Shown piece by piece: positions 54,704 to 63,840 of a DNA stretch of 64,000 bases; position 1 is the stretch's first letter; each line of letters begins with the position of its first letter. The notes beneath the pieces were generated by a model. The model ran no database searches and had not been told where the DNA came from. It was given only the letters and a program-made list of their open reading frames with translations. The translations under genes were made by a program, and so were the position numbers. The DNA lies in the NCBI RefSeq assembly GCF_004005855.1, contig NZ_SACL01000003.1, positions 496,001 to 560,000 on the forward strand, in the 5' to 3' direction. The stretch comes from Rhodovarius crocodyli (GTDB lineage Bacteria; Pseudomonadota; Alphaproteobacteria; Acetobacterales; Acetobacteraceae).

Positions 54704-55453
54704 TTAGGCCGCCAGCGCCCCGAAGGGAAGGAAGGCCAGCCCGCCGCCCGCGGGCGGGGGCACCTCATGCGCGACGCCGAGCCTGCCCAGCTCCGCGATT
54801 GTCTCGCTGTTGCCGGAGATGAGGCGGAAGTGCTGCCGGGTGCCGGCCTCCGGCGCGGCCGCACCGCAGGCGGCCAGGAAGCGCTCCGCTTCGATATGGC
54901 AGGCCACGACGCCCTCGGCCAGCAGCGCGCAGCGGTCCAGCCCCAGCTGGCGGCATAGCCGCGCCAGGGCCTCCACTTCCGCCGTTGCGCGCCGCCTGGC
55001 CTCGGCCAGCAGCGGCAGCACCGCCTCGGGCTCGCGTTCCGGCATGGCCCAGGCCTCGGGCGGGCAGCGGCGGGTGAGCGGGTCGATCTGCAGTCCCGTC
55101 TCGGGCTTCACGGGGTAGAGCCGGCAGACCAGGGGACGTTCGGCATAGATCGCGCAGCCCTTGTCGGCGCGCAGGTTCGGGCAGCTTTCCCCGAAGGCGC
55201 CCACCAGGGTGACATGCACGGCCACCTCCGCCCCGCCCGCCGAGGCCCTGAAGCAGCGCGCGAGCATCTCCGCCGCCGGGGAATGCTCGGGCGGCGGCTG
55301 ATCGGGCCACAACCCGCCCGAGAGCAGGATTTCCACCCCATGGCCGCGGCGGGCCCAGGCCTGCGCTTCCTCCAGCCCCAGGCGCAGCCGCCATCCCTGG
55401 CAGCATTTGCCGCATTGGGTGCAGCCGAAGTGACGAAGCGATGCAGTGGCCAT
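54704..55453 (-). CDS. YkgJ-type cysteine-cluster protein
   Basis: A 249-residue cytoplasmic protein with the cluster CTQCGKCC near its N-terminus and further cysteines in GESCPNL, KGCAIY and PLVCRLYP, the pattern of YkgJ/Fe-S-oxidoreductase-like proteins thought to bind zinc or iron. Function unknown. ATG 55453 was chosen near the cluster; 55465 is also open. It is divergent from the TonB receptor gene. Confidence 0.85.
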   Translation of the reverse strand: MATASLRHFGCTQCGKCCQGWRLRLGLEEAQAWARRGHGVEILLSGGLWPDQPPPEHSPAAEMLARCFRASAGGAEVAVHVTLVGAFGESCPNLRADKGCAIYAERPLVCRLYPVKPETGLQIDPLTRRCPPEAWAMPEREPEAVLPLLAEARRRATAEVEALARLCRQLGLDRCALLAEGVVACHIEAERFLAACGAAAPEAGTRQHFRLISGNSETIAELGRLGVAHEVPPPAGGGLAFLPFGALAA

Positions 55454-55507
55454 GCCCGCGATCATGAAGCGGGCCGGTGAAGAAGCCGTTGATGCCGGTG
55501 TGAGCAT

Positions 55508-55531
55508 ATTGCGAATGACTCCTAATTGCAT
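55508..55531 (+). promoter_or_regulatory. Possible Fur-type iron box upstream of the TonB receptor
   Basis: The stretch ATTGCGAATGACTCC-TAATTGCAT is AT-rich against a GC-rich background and partly matches GAATGA/AATTGC-type Fur boxes. It lies 50 bases before the receptor start. The match is imperfect. Confidence 0.35.
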
Positions 55532-55580
55532 CATACCGTGTCAGACCGTATAGGCATGGCGATCAGTTCATTTTTCAGCC

Positions 55581-57827
55581 ATGAGGAAGCAACCTTTGCC
55601 TCCAGCCCCACGCGCCAGGCAGCGCTCCAGCCTTGCCTTTCTGCTTGTCTCCGGTGCCGCCTTCGCGCCGCCCGCCCTGGCCCAGGATGCCGCGGCGCCG
55701 GTCCTCGTCCCCGAGGTGAACGTGAATGCCGGCCTGCCCGCGCCCTATGCCCCGGTGCAGGGCTTCGTGGCCGAAACCACCGCCACCGGCAGCCGCACCA
55801 ACACCCGGCTGAGCGAGACGCCGCAGTCCATCTCCGTCATCACGCGCGACCAGATCGAGGCGACGGCGGCGCATAACCTCAACGCCATCATGCGCTACAC
55901 GCCCGGCGTGGCGGTCGACACGCGCGGCACGGTGGGGCGGCTGGACCAGTACACGATCCGCGGCTTCTCGGCCCCGCAGTTCCTGGACGGCATGCGCACC
56001 TTCGGCGGGCGCGACGCCAACCCCAGCGTCGATCCCTATCGCCTGGAGCGGGTGGAGGTGCTGCGCGGCCCGGCCTCCGTCGCCTATGGCCAGGCGGGCC
56101 CCGGCGGCCTGGTGAACCTGACCAGCAAGCGCCCGACCGAGACGCCCTTCCGGGAGCTGATGCTCAGCGGCGGAAGCTTCGGCACCTTCTCGGCCGGTGT
56201 GGACATGAGCGGCGCGCTGAATGCGGACCGCACCATCCTGGGCCGTATCGTCGGTTCCTACTCGCGCTCTGACACCCAGACCGACCACGCGCGCACGGAG
56301 CGCTATTTCATCGCGCCCTCCGTCACGCTGCGGCCGACCAACGACACCACCATCACGCTGATGGGCCTGTATCAGCAGGACCCCTGGGGCGGCACCTATG
56401 GCGGCGTGCCGGCCTATGGCTCGATCCTGCCGAACCCCTATGGGCGCATCCGCTCAGGCTTCTGGGATGGTGAGCCGAGCTTCGACCGGCTGCAGCGCAC
56501 CCAGTATCAGCTGGGCTATGCCGCCGAGCACCGCTTCAGCGACAATCTGGTGGCGCGGCAGAACTTCCGCTGGGCGCATACGGATTTCTATTACCGCCAG
56601 GCGAACTACACGTCGCTGAGCGCGGATTACCGCACCGGCCCGCGCGGGCTGACGGGCACCGAGGGCAGCTTCGACACCATCACGCTGGACAACCAGCTGG
56701 AGGGGCGGGTCAACACCGGGCCCGTGCGCCATGTGTTGCTGGCCGGCCTCGACTACTACAACGTCAACAGCGACACCCGGGCGGGTTCCGTCTCCTCCAG
56801 CGCGGGGGTGCCGACGATCGACCTGTTCGCGCCCGTCTATGGCGTGACGATGCCCAACCTGGCCTATTCCACCCGCACCCGGCAGGAGCAGAGCGGCGTC
56901 GGCCTCTATCTGCAGGATCAGATGCGCTGGGGCCCGGTCTCGGTGCATCTGGCCGGGCGGTATGACTGGTACGATTCGCTCACGCGGGCCACGACGCTCA
57001 GCACCGGTGCCACCACGCGCACGCCCTTCAACCAGGGCGCGTTCACGGGCCGCGCGGCCATCATGTACCACACCGATTTCGGCCTGATGCCCTACTACGC
57101 CTATACCGAGAGCTTCGAGCCGCAGAGCGGCACCTTCGCCCCGGCGCGGGGCGGCTCGCCCTTCGTGCCCACCACCGGCCAGCAGCATGAGATCGGCGTG
57201 CGCTACCAGCCGCCCGGCATGAACGCGATGTTCACCGCGGCGCTGTTCGACCTGCGCCGGCAGAATGTGCTGACGACCGACCCGCAGGACACGCGCTATT
57301 CCGTGCAGAGCGGCGAGATCCGCAGCCGTGGCCTGGAGCTGGAGGCCCGCGCCAGCCTGATGGAAGGGCTGAACCTGGTCGCCAGCTACACCTACCTGGA
57401 CAGCGAGTACACGAGCAGCAACTCCACCGTGACCGTGGACCGCCTGCTGGGCAGCCGCACCAGCACCGTGCCCCAGCGCGGGCGGGAGCCGACCTCGGTG
57501 CCGAACCACATGGCCTCGATCTTCACCCAGTACAGCTTCCAGCCGCGCCATTGGGCGGAGGGCCTGACCATCGGCGGCGGTGTCCGCTATGTGGGCGCCA
57601 GCTGGGGTGACGGCGCGAACACGCTGCGCGTGCCGGATGTGACGCTGGTGGACCTGATGGCGCGCTTCGACCTGGGCCGGGTGGCGCCCAGCCTGCAGGG
57701 CACCACCGTGCAGCTGAACGTCAGCAACCTGTTCGACGAGAAGTACACCTCGTCGTGCCTGTCCTATGCGTGGTGCTTCTACGGCTATCGCCGCTCCGCG
57801 ATCGCGACCCTGCGCCACCGGTTCTGA
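55581..57827 (+). CDS. TonB-dependent siderophore receptor
   Basis: A 748-residue outer-membrane receptor. After the signal peptide (cut near PALAQ) comes the plug domain with ETPQSISVITRDQIE (about 79-93) and RYTPGVAVDTRG, then the 22-strand barrel with many aromatic ends; the C-terminus ATLRHRF ends in Phe as outer-membrane proteins do. It resembles FhuA/FoxA-type ferric-siderophore receptors. No siderophore synthesis or FecR/FecI genes are visible. Confidence 0.96.
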   Translation: MRKQPLPPAPRARQRSSLAFLLVSGAAFAPPALAQDAAAPVLVPEVNVNAGLPAPYAPVQGFVAETTATGSRTNTRLSETPQSISVITRDQIEATAAHNLNAIMRYTPGVAVDTRGTVGRLDQYTIRGFSAPQFLDGMRTFGGRDANPSVDPYRLERVEVLRGPASVAYGQAGPGGLVNLTSKRPTETPFRELMLSGGSFGTFSAGVDMSGALNADRTILGRIVGSYSRSDTQTDHARTERYFIAPSVTLRPTNDTTITLMGLYQQDPWGGTYGGVPAYGSILPNPYGRIRSGFWDGEPSFDRLQRTQYQLGYAAEHRFSDNLVARQNFRWAHTDFYYRQANYTSLSADYRTGPRGLTGTEGSFDTITLDNQLEGRVNTGPVRHVLLAGLDYYNVNSDTRAGSVSSSAGVPTIDLFAPVYGVTMPNLAYSTRTRQEQSGVGLYLQDQMRWGPVSVHLAGRYDWYDSLTRATTLSTGATTRTPFNQGAFTGRAAIMYHTDFGLMPYYAYTESFEPQSGTFAPARGGSPFVPTTGQQHEIGVRYQPPGMNAMFTAALFDLRRQNVLTTDPQDTRYSVQSGEIRSRGLELEARASLMEGLNLVASYTYLDSEYTSSNSTVTVDRLLGSRTSTVPQRGREPTSVPNHMASIFTQYSFQPRHWAEGLTIGGGVRYVGASWGDGANTLRVPDVTLVDLMARFDLGRVAPSLQGTTVQLNVSNLFDEKYTSSCLSYAWCFYGYRRSAIATLRHRF

Positions 57828-57875
57828 GGCGTGGGACCAGGGGTGGAAGGGCGCATGCCCTTCCGCCTGCGGGCG

Positions 57876-58316
57876 TCAGCGGTCGTTCGCCCGGCAGCGG
57901 ACGATCCGCTCGGCCTCGCGCGCGGCTTCGGCGGGCGTGGGGTGCTGGTTGGAGTTCGGCATCATCGTGTCCTCGGGGATGCGGGCCGAGTGGTGGCGCG
58001 ACATCACCTCGGACACGCTGCGCCGGATCCGCCAGATCGGGTCGGGGGCCACGGTGCGGAAGGTCTGCGGCCGCCCCGGCGTCAGTGCCACGAGGAAACC
58101 CGTCAGGGCCGTCACGATGGCCCAGAAGGCGAACAGGGTGGTCGGCGCGGCCAGCCAGGAGAGCCATTCCTGCACCAAGGCGGGAACCGGGAGGCTCGAC
58201 CGCAGAAACATCAAAATGAATACAGCCGCGAAAATAATCTGAGTCGCCAGGAAGAGACCGATCGTCGTTCTGCCGACGACGCCGCGTCGACGTTCCGTTA
58301 TCTCAACGATCTTCAT
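57876..58316 (-). CDS. Membrane protein of unknown function
   Basis: A 146-residue protein with two predicted helices (about 19-37, IGLFLATQIIFAAVFILMF, and 55-77) and a polar C-terminal half rich in Arg, Ser and Glu. No family recognised. The 162-base gap upstream to the GntR gene is AT-richer than its surroundings and shows no gene. Confidence 0.65.
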   Translation of the reverse strand: MKIVEITERRRGVVGRTTIGLFLATQIIFAAVFILMFLRSSLPVPALVQEWLSWLAAPTTLFAFWAIVTALTGFLVALTPGRPQTFRTVAPDPIWRIRRSVSEVMSRHHSARIPEDTMMPNSNQHPTPAEAAREAERIVRCRANDR

Positions 58317-58478
58317 CCCGGACTCATCTGAATTGATGACGTCGTTGTAAGGAGTGCCGGGGTTTGCTCAATCGCTGATTGGCTTCGTCGGGATTATTTA
58401 ATGTGCCCATGCATTAGCTTCCATAGAAAGCTATGCATCAATCCCAGCCGGGATCCGTCGAAAACAACGGCTTGTCGA

Positions 58479-59222
58479 TCACGAACGCGTGAATACCGTC
58501 TCGAACACGACAGCATCCGCCCGAACCCGCCCGATCGAGAAATAGGCCACCACCCCGTCCCGGTCGCTCAATGCCCGGCGCAGCCAGCCGATGGGCGCCC
58601 CCAGCTTCAGGTCCAGCTGCCGCGCCGCCTCGGCATCCGCCGCATCCAGGCGGAAGCTCTGGCGCATGGTGGTCAACTGCGCGCCGCCCAACTCCTCCAG
58701 CAGCGGCAACGCCATCTCCCGGTCGAAGCGGCGTGGTGCCTGGTCGTAATAGGCGCGGCTGACGAACAGCTCGACGAAGACATAGGGCAGGCCGTCCGGC
58801 GTGGTGTGCACGCGGCGCATGCGCCGGTAGGCGGGCGCCAGCGCGCCGTCCGCCGGGGCCAGCCGCGGGGGCGTGTCGTCGGCCTCCAGGATGCGGGCCC
58901 TGTTGCCCTTGATGCGCTCCGCGATCGCGGGCCAGCCCAGGTCCAGCGGGATGGGCGGGCGGCGTGCGGGCGGGGCTTCCGTCACATAGGTGCCGCTGCC
59001 CTGGCGGGACCGCAGCAGCCCTTCCTCCGCCAGCAGGGCGATGGCCTGGCGGATGGTCGCCGGCGCCACCTCGCATTGCGCCGCCAGTTCCTGGATGGAG
59101 GGCAGGCGCTGCGCGGGGGCCAGCTTGCCGGTCAGGATGTCGTTGCGCAGCAGCGCCGCCACCCGGCGGTAGCGCAGGCCCGGATCGGTCGTCTCCAGGG
59201 GGGGCAGAAGCGTCTCGCTCAT
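58479..59222 (-). CDS. GntR-family transcriptional regulator with UTRA domain
   Basis: 247 residues. N-terminal winged helix with RLPSIQELAAQCEVAPATIR (in part) and GLLRSRQGSGTYV; C-terminal UTRA sensor domain (about 90-245). HutC-subfamily regulators sense a metabolite of the operon they control. It is divergent from the DUF3604 gene and likely controls it. Start uncertain between 59222 and 59246. Confidence 0.92.
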   Translation of the reverse strand: MSETLLPPLETTDPGLRYRRVAALLRNDILTGKLAPAQRLPSIQELAAQCEVAPATIRQAIALLAEEGLLRSRQGSGTYVTEAPPARRPPIPLDLGWPAIAERIKGNRARILEADDTPPRLAPADGALAPAYRRMRRVHTTPDGLPYVFVELFVSRAYYDQAPRRFDREMALPLLEELGGAQLTTMRQSFRLDAADAEAARQLDLKLGAPIGWLRRALSDRDGVVAYFSIGRVRADAVVFETVFTRS

Positions 59223-59251
59223 GGCCTCATTATCGCGTCGCGGCATCGGGG

Positions 59252-59307
59252 GCGCCAGCTATGGCGCAAATTCCCGTTGACAGCCATTCAAATTGTGATG
59301 GTCTTAT
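59252..59307 (+). promoter_or_regulatory. Candidate promoter and operator between GntR and DUF3604 genes
   Basis: GCGCCA-N4-TGGCGC (59252-59267) is a perfect inverted repeat suited to a GntR dimer. TTGACA at 59277-59282 matches a -35 box; TCTTAT (59302-59307) is a possible -10 with a long 19-base spacer. If used, transcription would begin after the ATG at 59306. Confidence 0.45.
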
Positions 59308-61654
59308 GAATGACCAGCACGGAGTCCGCGCCTTGCCCGATGACAGCCCCTTCGCCGGCCTGCCCACGCATTTCCTGATCCCGGGCCATGGCCGCGGCCA
59401 TACGGCGCATCACACGGACTACATGGCGGCCGAGATCGGCAGCGTCACGCTCTCCCCGCAGGGCGCGGTCGTCGCCGGTGAGTTCGTGGAGCTGAAGGTG
59501 GTGTTCACCGCCGGGCGTTTCGGCATGGATGACACGGGCTCCCTCCGGCTTTGCACCCGCCAGGTCAGCGACCTGGCGCGGCCGCAGTTCAAGGACCCGA
59601 AGGCCGCGAACTACACCACGGCCGAGGCCAGCAACGGCGCCATCCTGGAACTCGCCTTCGACCCCAAGCTGGCGATGCGGCCCTGGAGCCGCACGCTGAC
59701 CATCTCGGTCAAGCGCGGCTTCCTGTCGCCGGGCGATACCATCACGATCCGCCTGGGCGACCAGCGCCAGGGCGGCCCGGGCCTGCGGATGCAGACCTAC
59801 ACTGAGGAACCCTTCCGCCTGCTGGCGCTGGCGGACGTGTTCGCCACCTGCAACTGGGCGCTGCTGGAAAACCAGCCCAGCCTGCGCGTGGTGCCCGGCG
59901 CGCCCGCCACCCATGTGGCCCTGCTGCCCACCCAGCGCCGCCCCGGCGAGGCCTTCGACCTGTGCCTGCGCGCCGATGACAAATGGGGCAACCCGACGCC
60001 GGAGCTTTCGGGCCGGTTCCGCCTGCGCCCCAGCGCCCCGGTGGCGGGGCTGCCCGAGACGATCGACTGGCCGGCGGGCCGCCGCGCCCTGCGCATCGAG
60101 GGGCTGACGGCGGCCGCCGACCCGCGCCTGACCATCGACTGGCTGGCGGAGGACGGCATGCTCCTCGCCACCTCCACGCCGCTGCGCCTCGCGCAGGCCG
60201 AGCTGCTGCCCTATTGGGCCGACCTGCACGGCCAGTCGGGCGAGACGGTGGGCACCGGCACCGCGCAGCAGCTGGCGACCTATGCCCGCGATGCCGCCTT
60301 CGTGGACGCCATGTGCCACCAGGGCAACGACTTCCAGATCACGGGCGAGTTCTGGGCTTCCCTGAACCGCACCACGGCCGAATTCGACCAGAAGGGCCGC
60401 TTCGTGTTCTTCCCCGGCTATGAATGGTCGGGCAACACGGCGCTCGGCGGCGACCGCAACGTGCTCTACCCCGAGGAAGGCCGCCCCATCCGCCGTTCCT
60501 GCCACGCGCTGGTCGAGGATCTGTCGGATGCGGACATGGATGCGCTGGATGCCCGCGCCCTGCACGCGGCCCTGCGCGCCGATGGCCGGCCGACCCTGTG
60601 CATCCCGCATGTGGGCGGGCGCTACGCCAACCTGTTCTACGCCCATGACCCCATGCTGGAACGCCAGGTCGAGGTGCATTCCGACTGGGGCACCTTCGAC
60701 TGGCTGCTGGAGGACGCCTTCGCGGTCGGCGCGCGGGTGGGCGTCACGGCGGGTTCGGACGGGCATAAGGGCCGGCAGGGTGCGTCGCACCCCGGCGCGT
60801 CGCAGTTCGGCTCCTATGGCGGGCTGACCTGCCTGCTGGCGACCGAGCTGTCGCGCCCCGCGCTGTTCGACGCGCTGCGCCGCCGCCATCACTACGCCAC
60901 CACATCCGCCACGCGGGTGCTGCTGTCGGTGGGCGTCACGCTCGCCACCCCCGCCGACCAGCATATCGACGACCCGGTGCTGGGCGGCGCGCCGGTCGGG
61001 CGCACGGCCAGCGCCATGATGGGCGACATCCTGACCGGCGTGAGCGATGCCGAGGCGCTGTTCAGCGCGGAGCTTTCGGCCGCCGGCCCCATCGAGCGCA
61101 TCGAGCTGCGCAACCGCACCGAGCTGCTGGAGACCATCCGCCCCTACGCCCCGGCCGAATTGGGCCGGCGCATCCGCGTGCTATGGGAGGGGTCGGAATA
61201 TCGCGGCCGCGGGCGCGAGACCTTCTGGGAGGGCGATGTGTCGCTGGCCGGCAATGGCTGGTCCGCCGTCTCGCCCATCAACCGCTGGAACCAGGACAAG
61301 CGCTTCGCGGTCTCCGCGGACAAGGTGGACTTCCAGGCGGTGACCACGGGCGGCTTCGGCGGGTTCGAGGCGATGCTGGACGATGCCTCGGCGGGCACGC
61401 TGCGCATCGCGACCGGCCTGGTGAACGCCGAGATCGACGTGGCCTCCATCGGCTTCGAGGAAAAGGTGTTCGAGGCCGGCGGCCTCGGCCGCCGCATCCG
61501 GGTGCTGCGCCTGCCGGATGTGAACCCGCATCACAGCTTCAGCTTCGAGCGCCGCGTCGCGCTGAAGCCCGACGCCGACAACGCGCTGTACCTGCGCGCC
61601 ACGCTGGAAGGCGGGGCGGTGGTGTGGTCCAGCCCGATCTACCTCATCAAGTAA
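59306..61654 (+). CDS. DUF3604 family protein, PHP-like metal-site motifs
   Basis: A 782-residue cytoplasmic protein of the DUF3604 family. An N-terminal beta-rich part (to about 300) precedes a domain with WADLHGQSGE, MCHQGNDFQ, CIPHVGG, QVEVHSDWG and TAGSDGHKG. These His/Asp clusters resemble the metal ligands of PHP-fold phosphoesterases (inference). The reaction is unknown. ATG 59306 lacks a Shine-Dalgarno; TTG 59333, eight bases after GGAG, is a good alternative (773 residues). A Bug protein follows. Confidence 0.85.
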   Translation: MNDQHGVRALPDDSPFAGLPTHFLIPGHGRGHTAHHTDYMAAEIGSVTLSPQGAVVAGEFVELKVVFTAGRFGMDDTGSLRLCTRQVSDLARPQFKDPKAANYTTAEASNGAILELAFDPKLAMRPWSRTLTISVKRGFLSPGDTITIRLGDQRQGGPGLRMQTYTEEPFRLLALADVFATCNWALLENQPSLRVVPGAPATHVALLPTQRRPGEAFDLCLRADDKWGNPTPELSGRFRLRPSAPVAGLPETIDWPAGRRALRIEGLTAAADPRLTIDWLAEDGMLLATSTPLRLAQAELLPYWADLHGQSGETVGTGTAQQLATYARDAAFVDAMCHQGNDFQITGEFWASLNRTTAEFDQKGRFVFFPGYEWSGNTALGGDRNVLYPEEGRPIRRSCHALVEDLSDADMDALDARALHAALRADGRPTLCIPHVGGRYANLFYAHDPMLERQVEVHSDWGTFDWLLEDAFAVGARVGVTAGSDGHKGRQGASHPGASQFGSYGGLTCLLATELSRPALFDALRRRHHYATTSATRVLLSVGVTLATPADQHIDDPVLGGAPVGRTASAMMGDILTGVSDAEALFSAELSAAGPIERIELRNRTELLETIRPYAPAELGRRIRVLWEGSEYRGRGRETFWEGDVSLAGNGWSAVSPINRWNQDKRFAVSADKVDFQAVTTGGFGGFEAMLDDASAGTLRIATGLVNAEIDVASIGFEEKVFEAGGLGRRIRVLRLPDVNPHHSFSFERRVALKPDADNALYLRATLEGGAVVWSSPIYLIK

Positions 61655-61743
61655 CGACAGGACTTTCCGCGGACCGGCCCCGCCAGAGGGCCGGCCGCCC
61701 GCCAGCAGCACAGCATCACGGTTCCATGCGCGGAGACGACGCG

Positions 61744-62712
61744 ATGCAGAGACGAGATTTCCTGGCCGGCCTGCCCTTGGCAGCCTTGCCGCTTCCGGCG
61801 CGCGCGCAGGCCTGGCCCGCGCGCCCCATCACCTTCATCTCGCCGCTGGCGGCCGGCAGCTCGGTGGACATCATGACGCGCATGATGGCCGAGCATTTCA
61901 CCGGCCAGCTCGGCCAGCCGGTGGTGGTGGAAAACCGCCCCTCGGCCAACGGCAACCTGGCCATGGGCCAGGTCGCGCGCGGCACCCCGGACGGCTACAC
62001 GCTGATCACGATGGGCCAGACCGGGGTGGCCTTCAATCCGCACATCTACCCCAGCCTGCCCTTCGATCCGCTGAAGGACTTCACCTATGTCACCCGCATG
62101 GTGGCCGTCAGCAACGCGCTGATCGTGCGGGCGGAAAGCCCGTTCCGCTCGGTGGCGGATATCGTGGCGGCGGCCAAGGCGAACCCCGGCAAGCTGACCT
62201 ATTCCTCGGGCGGGGTGGGCAGCACCCACCATGTGTCCTCGGCGATGTTCGGGCAGATGGCGGGGCTGGAGCTGGTGCATGTGCCCTATCGCGGCGCGCC
62301 CCAGGGTATCCTGGCGGCCCAGACCGGCGAGGTGGATTTCGCCTTCTACAACATCTCGACCCTGCTGCAGGGCATCCGGTCCGGCACGCTGCGGGCGCTG
62401 GCCGTGACCTCGGCCACGCGCTCCGCCTTCCTGCCTGATGTGCCGACCATGCAGGAAAGCGGCATCGCGGGCTATGAGATGGCCACCTGGTTCGGCTTCG
62501 CCGTCACGGCGGGCACGCCGGCGCCGATCGTGAACCGCCTGTACGACTGCGCGAAGAACATGATGGCCGACCGCGCCGCCGTGGCGCGCGTCACCGCCCA
62601 GGGCTTCGATACCGTCAGCCTGCTGACGCCGGCCGAGATGATCCCCCTGGTGCGGGCCGAATACGAACGCTGGGGACCCATCCTGCGGGCCGCCGGCGCA
62701 AGGCTGGAGTAG
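61744..62712 (+). CDS. Bug/TctC family substrate-binding protein
   Basis: A 322-residue periplasmic binding protein. Tat-like signal MQRRDFLAGLPLAALPLPAR cut near AQA, then WPARPITFISPLAAGSSVD, VVENRPSANGN and VPYRGAPQGI. GGAGAC about nine bases before ATG 61744 supports this start. It lies 89 bases after the DUF3604 gene and may deliver the substrate of that enzyme. Confidence 0.93.
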   Translation: MQRRDFLAGLPLAALPLPARAQAWPARPITFISPLAAGSSVDIMTRMMAEHFTGQLGQPVVVENRPSANGNLAMGQVARGTPDGYTLITMGQTGVAFNPHIYPSLPFDPLKDFTYVTRMVAVSNALIVRAESPFRSVADIVAAAKANPGKLTYSSGGVGSTHHVSSAMFGQMAGLELVHVPYRGAPQGILAAQTGEVDFAFYNISTLLQGIRSGTLRALAVTSATRSAFLPDVPTMQESGIAGYEMATWFGFAVTAGTPAPIVNRLYDCAKNMMADRAAVARVTAQGFDTVSLLTPAEMIPLVRAEYERWGPILRAAGARLE

Positions 62713-62858
62713 GGTGCGCGCCGGGGGCCTTGCCCCCGGACCCCTTCCCCGAACTTTCAGAAGACTCAAGGGTTCAAAGGGTCGCTACGACCCTTTGCGG
62801 GTTCCAAGGGCAGCGCCCTTGGTCGGGGTCCAGGGGGCGAAGCCCCCTGCCGTGCCCC
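62713..62858. repeat. Cluster of four hairpins at a convergent junction
   Basis: Four stem-loops in a row: CCGGGGGC/GCCCCCGG type near 62721, CAAAGGGTCG-CTA-CGACCCTTTG near 62776, CCAAGGGC-AG-CGCCCTTGG near 62804 and CAGGGGGC-GAA-GCCCCCTG near 62831. The CTA-loop hairpin has the same loop as in the repeats at 922 and 4270 but a different stem. No gene is present. Confidence 0.7.
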
Positions 62859-63746
62859 CTACTTCAGCCGTGGCGCCGGCACGCCTGCCAGCTTGCACTG
62901 CGCGTCCAGGATGGCGGAGAAGTCGTTCTTGCCGAAGCCCTGGGCGCGGGCGGTGCTGAAGGCCTCACGCGCGGCGGCGGCCACCGGCAGGGGCACGCGG
63001 GCGGCGTTGGCGGCCTGGACGATCAGCGACAGGTCCTTGTGCGCCAGGTCGATGGCGAAGCCCGGGGCGGTGTCGCCCTTCAGCACCTTGTCCGGCCAGT
63101 TGATCTTCAGCTGGCCGTTGGTGGCGGTGGTGCCGTGGATGACGTCCAGCGTCTTCTCCAGGTCCAGCCCGAAGGCGGCCGAGAGGGACAGCGCCTCCGC
63201 GTTCAGCTGGCACAGGATGATGGCCAGGTAGTTGTTCACCAGCTTGGTGCGGGTGCCGGTGCCCGGGCCGCCGCAATGGTGCACGGTGGTGCCCATGGCC
63301 TCCAGCAGCGGCTTCACGCGGGCGAAGTCGGCATCCGAGGCGCCGACCATGAACAGGCTTTCGCCGCGCGCCGCATGGGCGGCCAGGCGGCCGACGGGGG
63401 CATCCACGAAGCCCACGCCCCGGGCGGCGGCGGCCTTGGCCAGCGCGTCGGTGGTCTCGGGGTCCACGGTGGAGCTGTCCATCAGGATGCTGCCCGGCGC
63501 CATCTTGCACAGCAGCTGCTCGGCGGTGGCGGAAACCTCCTTCGGGCCGGGCAGCATGGTGACCACGATGTTGCTGTGGCGGGCCAGGGCCTCGACGCTG
63601 TCGGCCGATTCGGCACCCAGTTCGCCCAGCGCCGCGACGGGGGCGGGGTTCAGGTCATAGACCGTCAGCGGGAACTGTTTGCGGCGCAGATTGCTGGCCA
63701 TGCCGCGGCCCATGTTGCCGAGGCCGATAAAACCGACGCGTTCCAT
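62859..63746 (-). CDS. 3-hydroxyisobutyrate dehydrogenase family NAD(P)-dependent oxidoreductase
   Basis: A 295-residue beta-hydroxyacid dehydrogenase. Rossmann motif GFIGLGNMGRGMASNL (5-20), substrate loop MDSSTVDPETT and the catalytic Lys in GTGTRTKLVNNYLA. Family members oxidise 3-hydroxyisobutyrate, tartronate semialdehyde or sulfolactaldehyde; the exact substrate is open. It is divergent from a TRAP binding-protein gene 94 bases away, which may import the precursor. Confidence 0.93.
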   Translation of the reverse strand: MERVGFIGLGNMGRGMASNLRRKQFPLTVYDLNPAPVAALGELGAESADSVEALARHSNIVVTMLPGPKEVSATAEQLLCKMAPGSILMDSSTVDPETTDALAKAAAARGVGFVDAPVGRLAAHAARGESLFMVGASDADFARVKPLLEAMGTTVHHCGGPGTGTRTKLVNNYLAIILCQLNAEALSLSAAFGLDLEKTLDVIHGTTATNGQLKINWPDKVLKGDTAPGFAIDLAHKDLSLIVQAANAARVPLPVAAAAREAFSTARAQGFGKNDFSAILDAQCKLAGVPAPRLK

Positions 63747-63840
63747 GTGTTTCCAGACATCCTCTCTATCGGGCGATTGCAGAAACGCCCGTTCGCCGCC
63801 AAGCTTGGCCCATAAGACTAAAACAGGGAAGGATCAGTCC

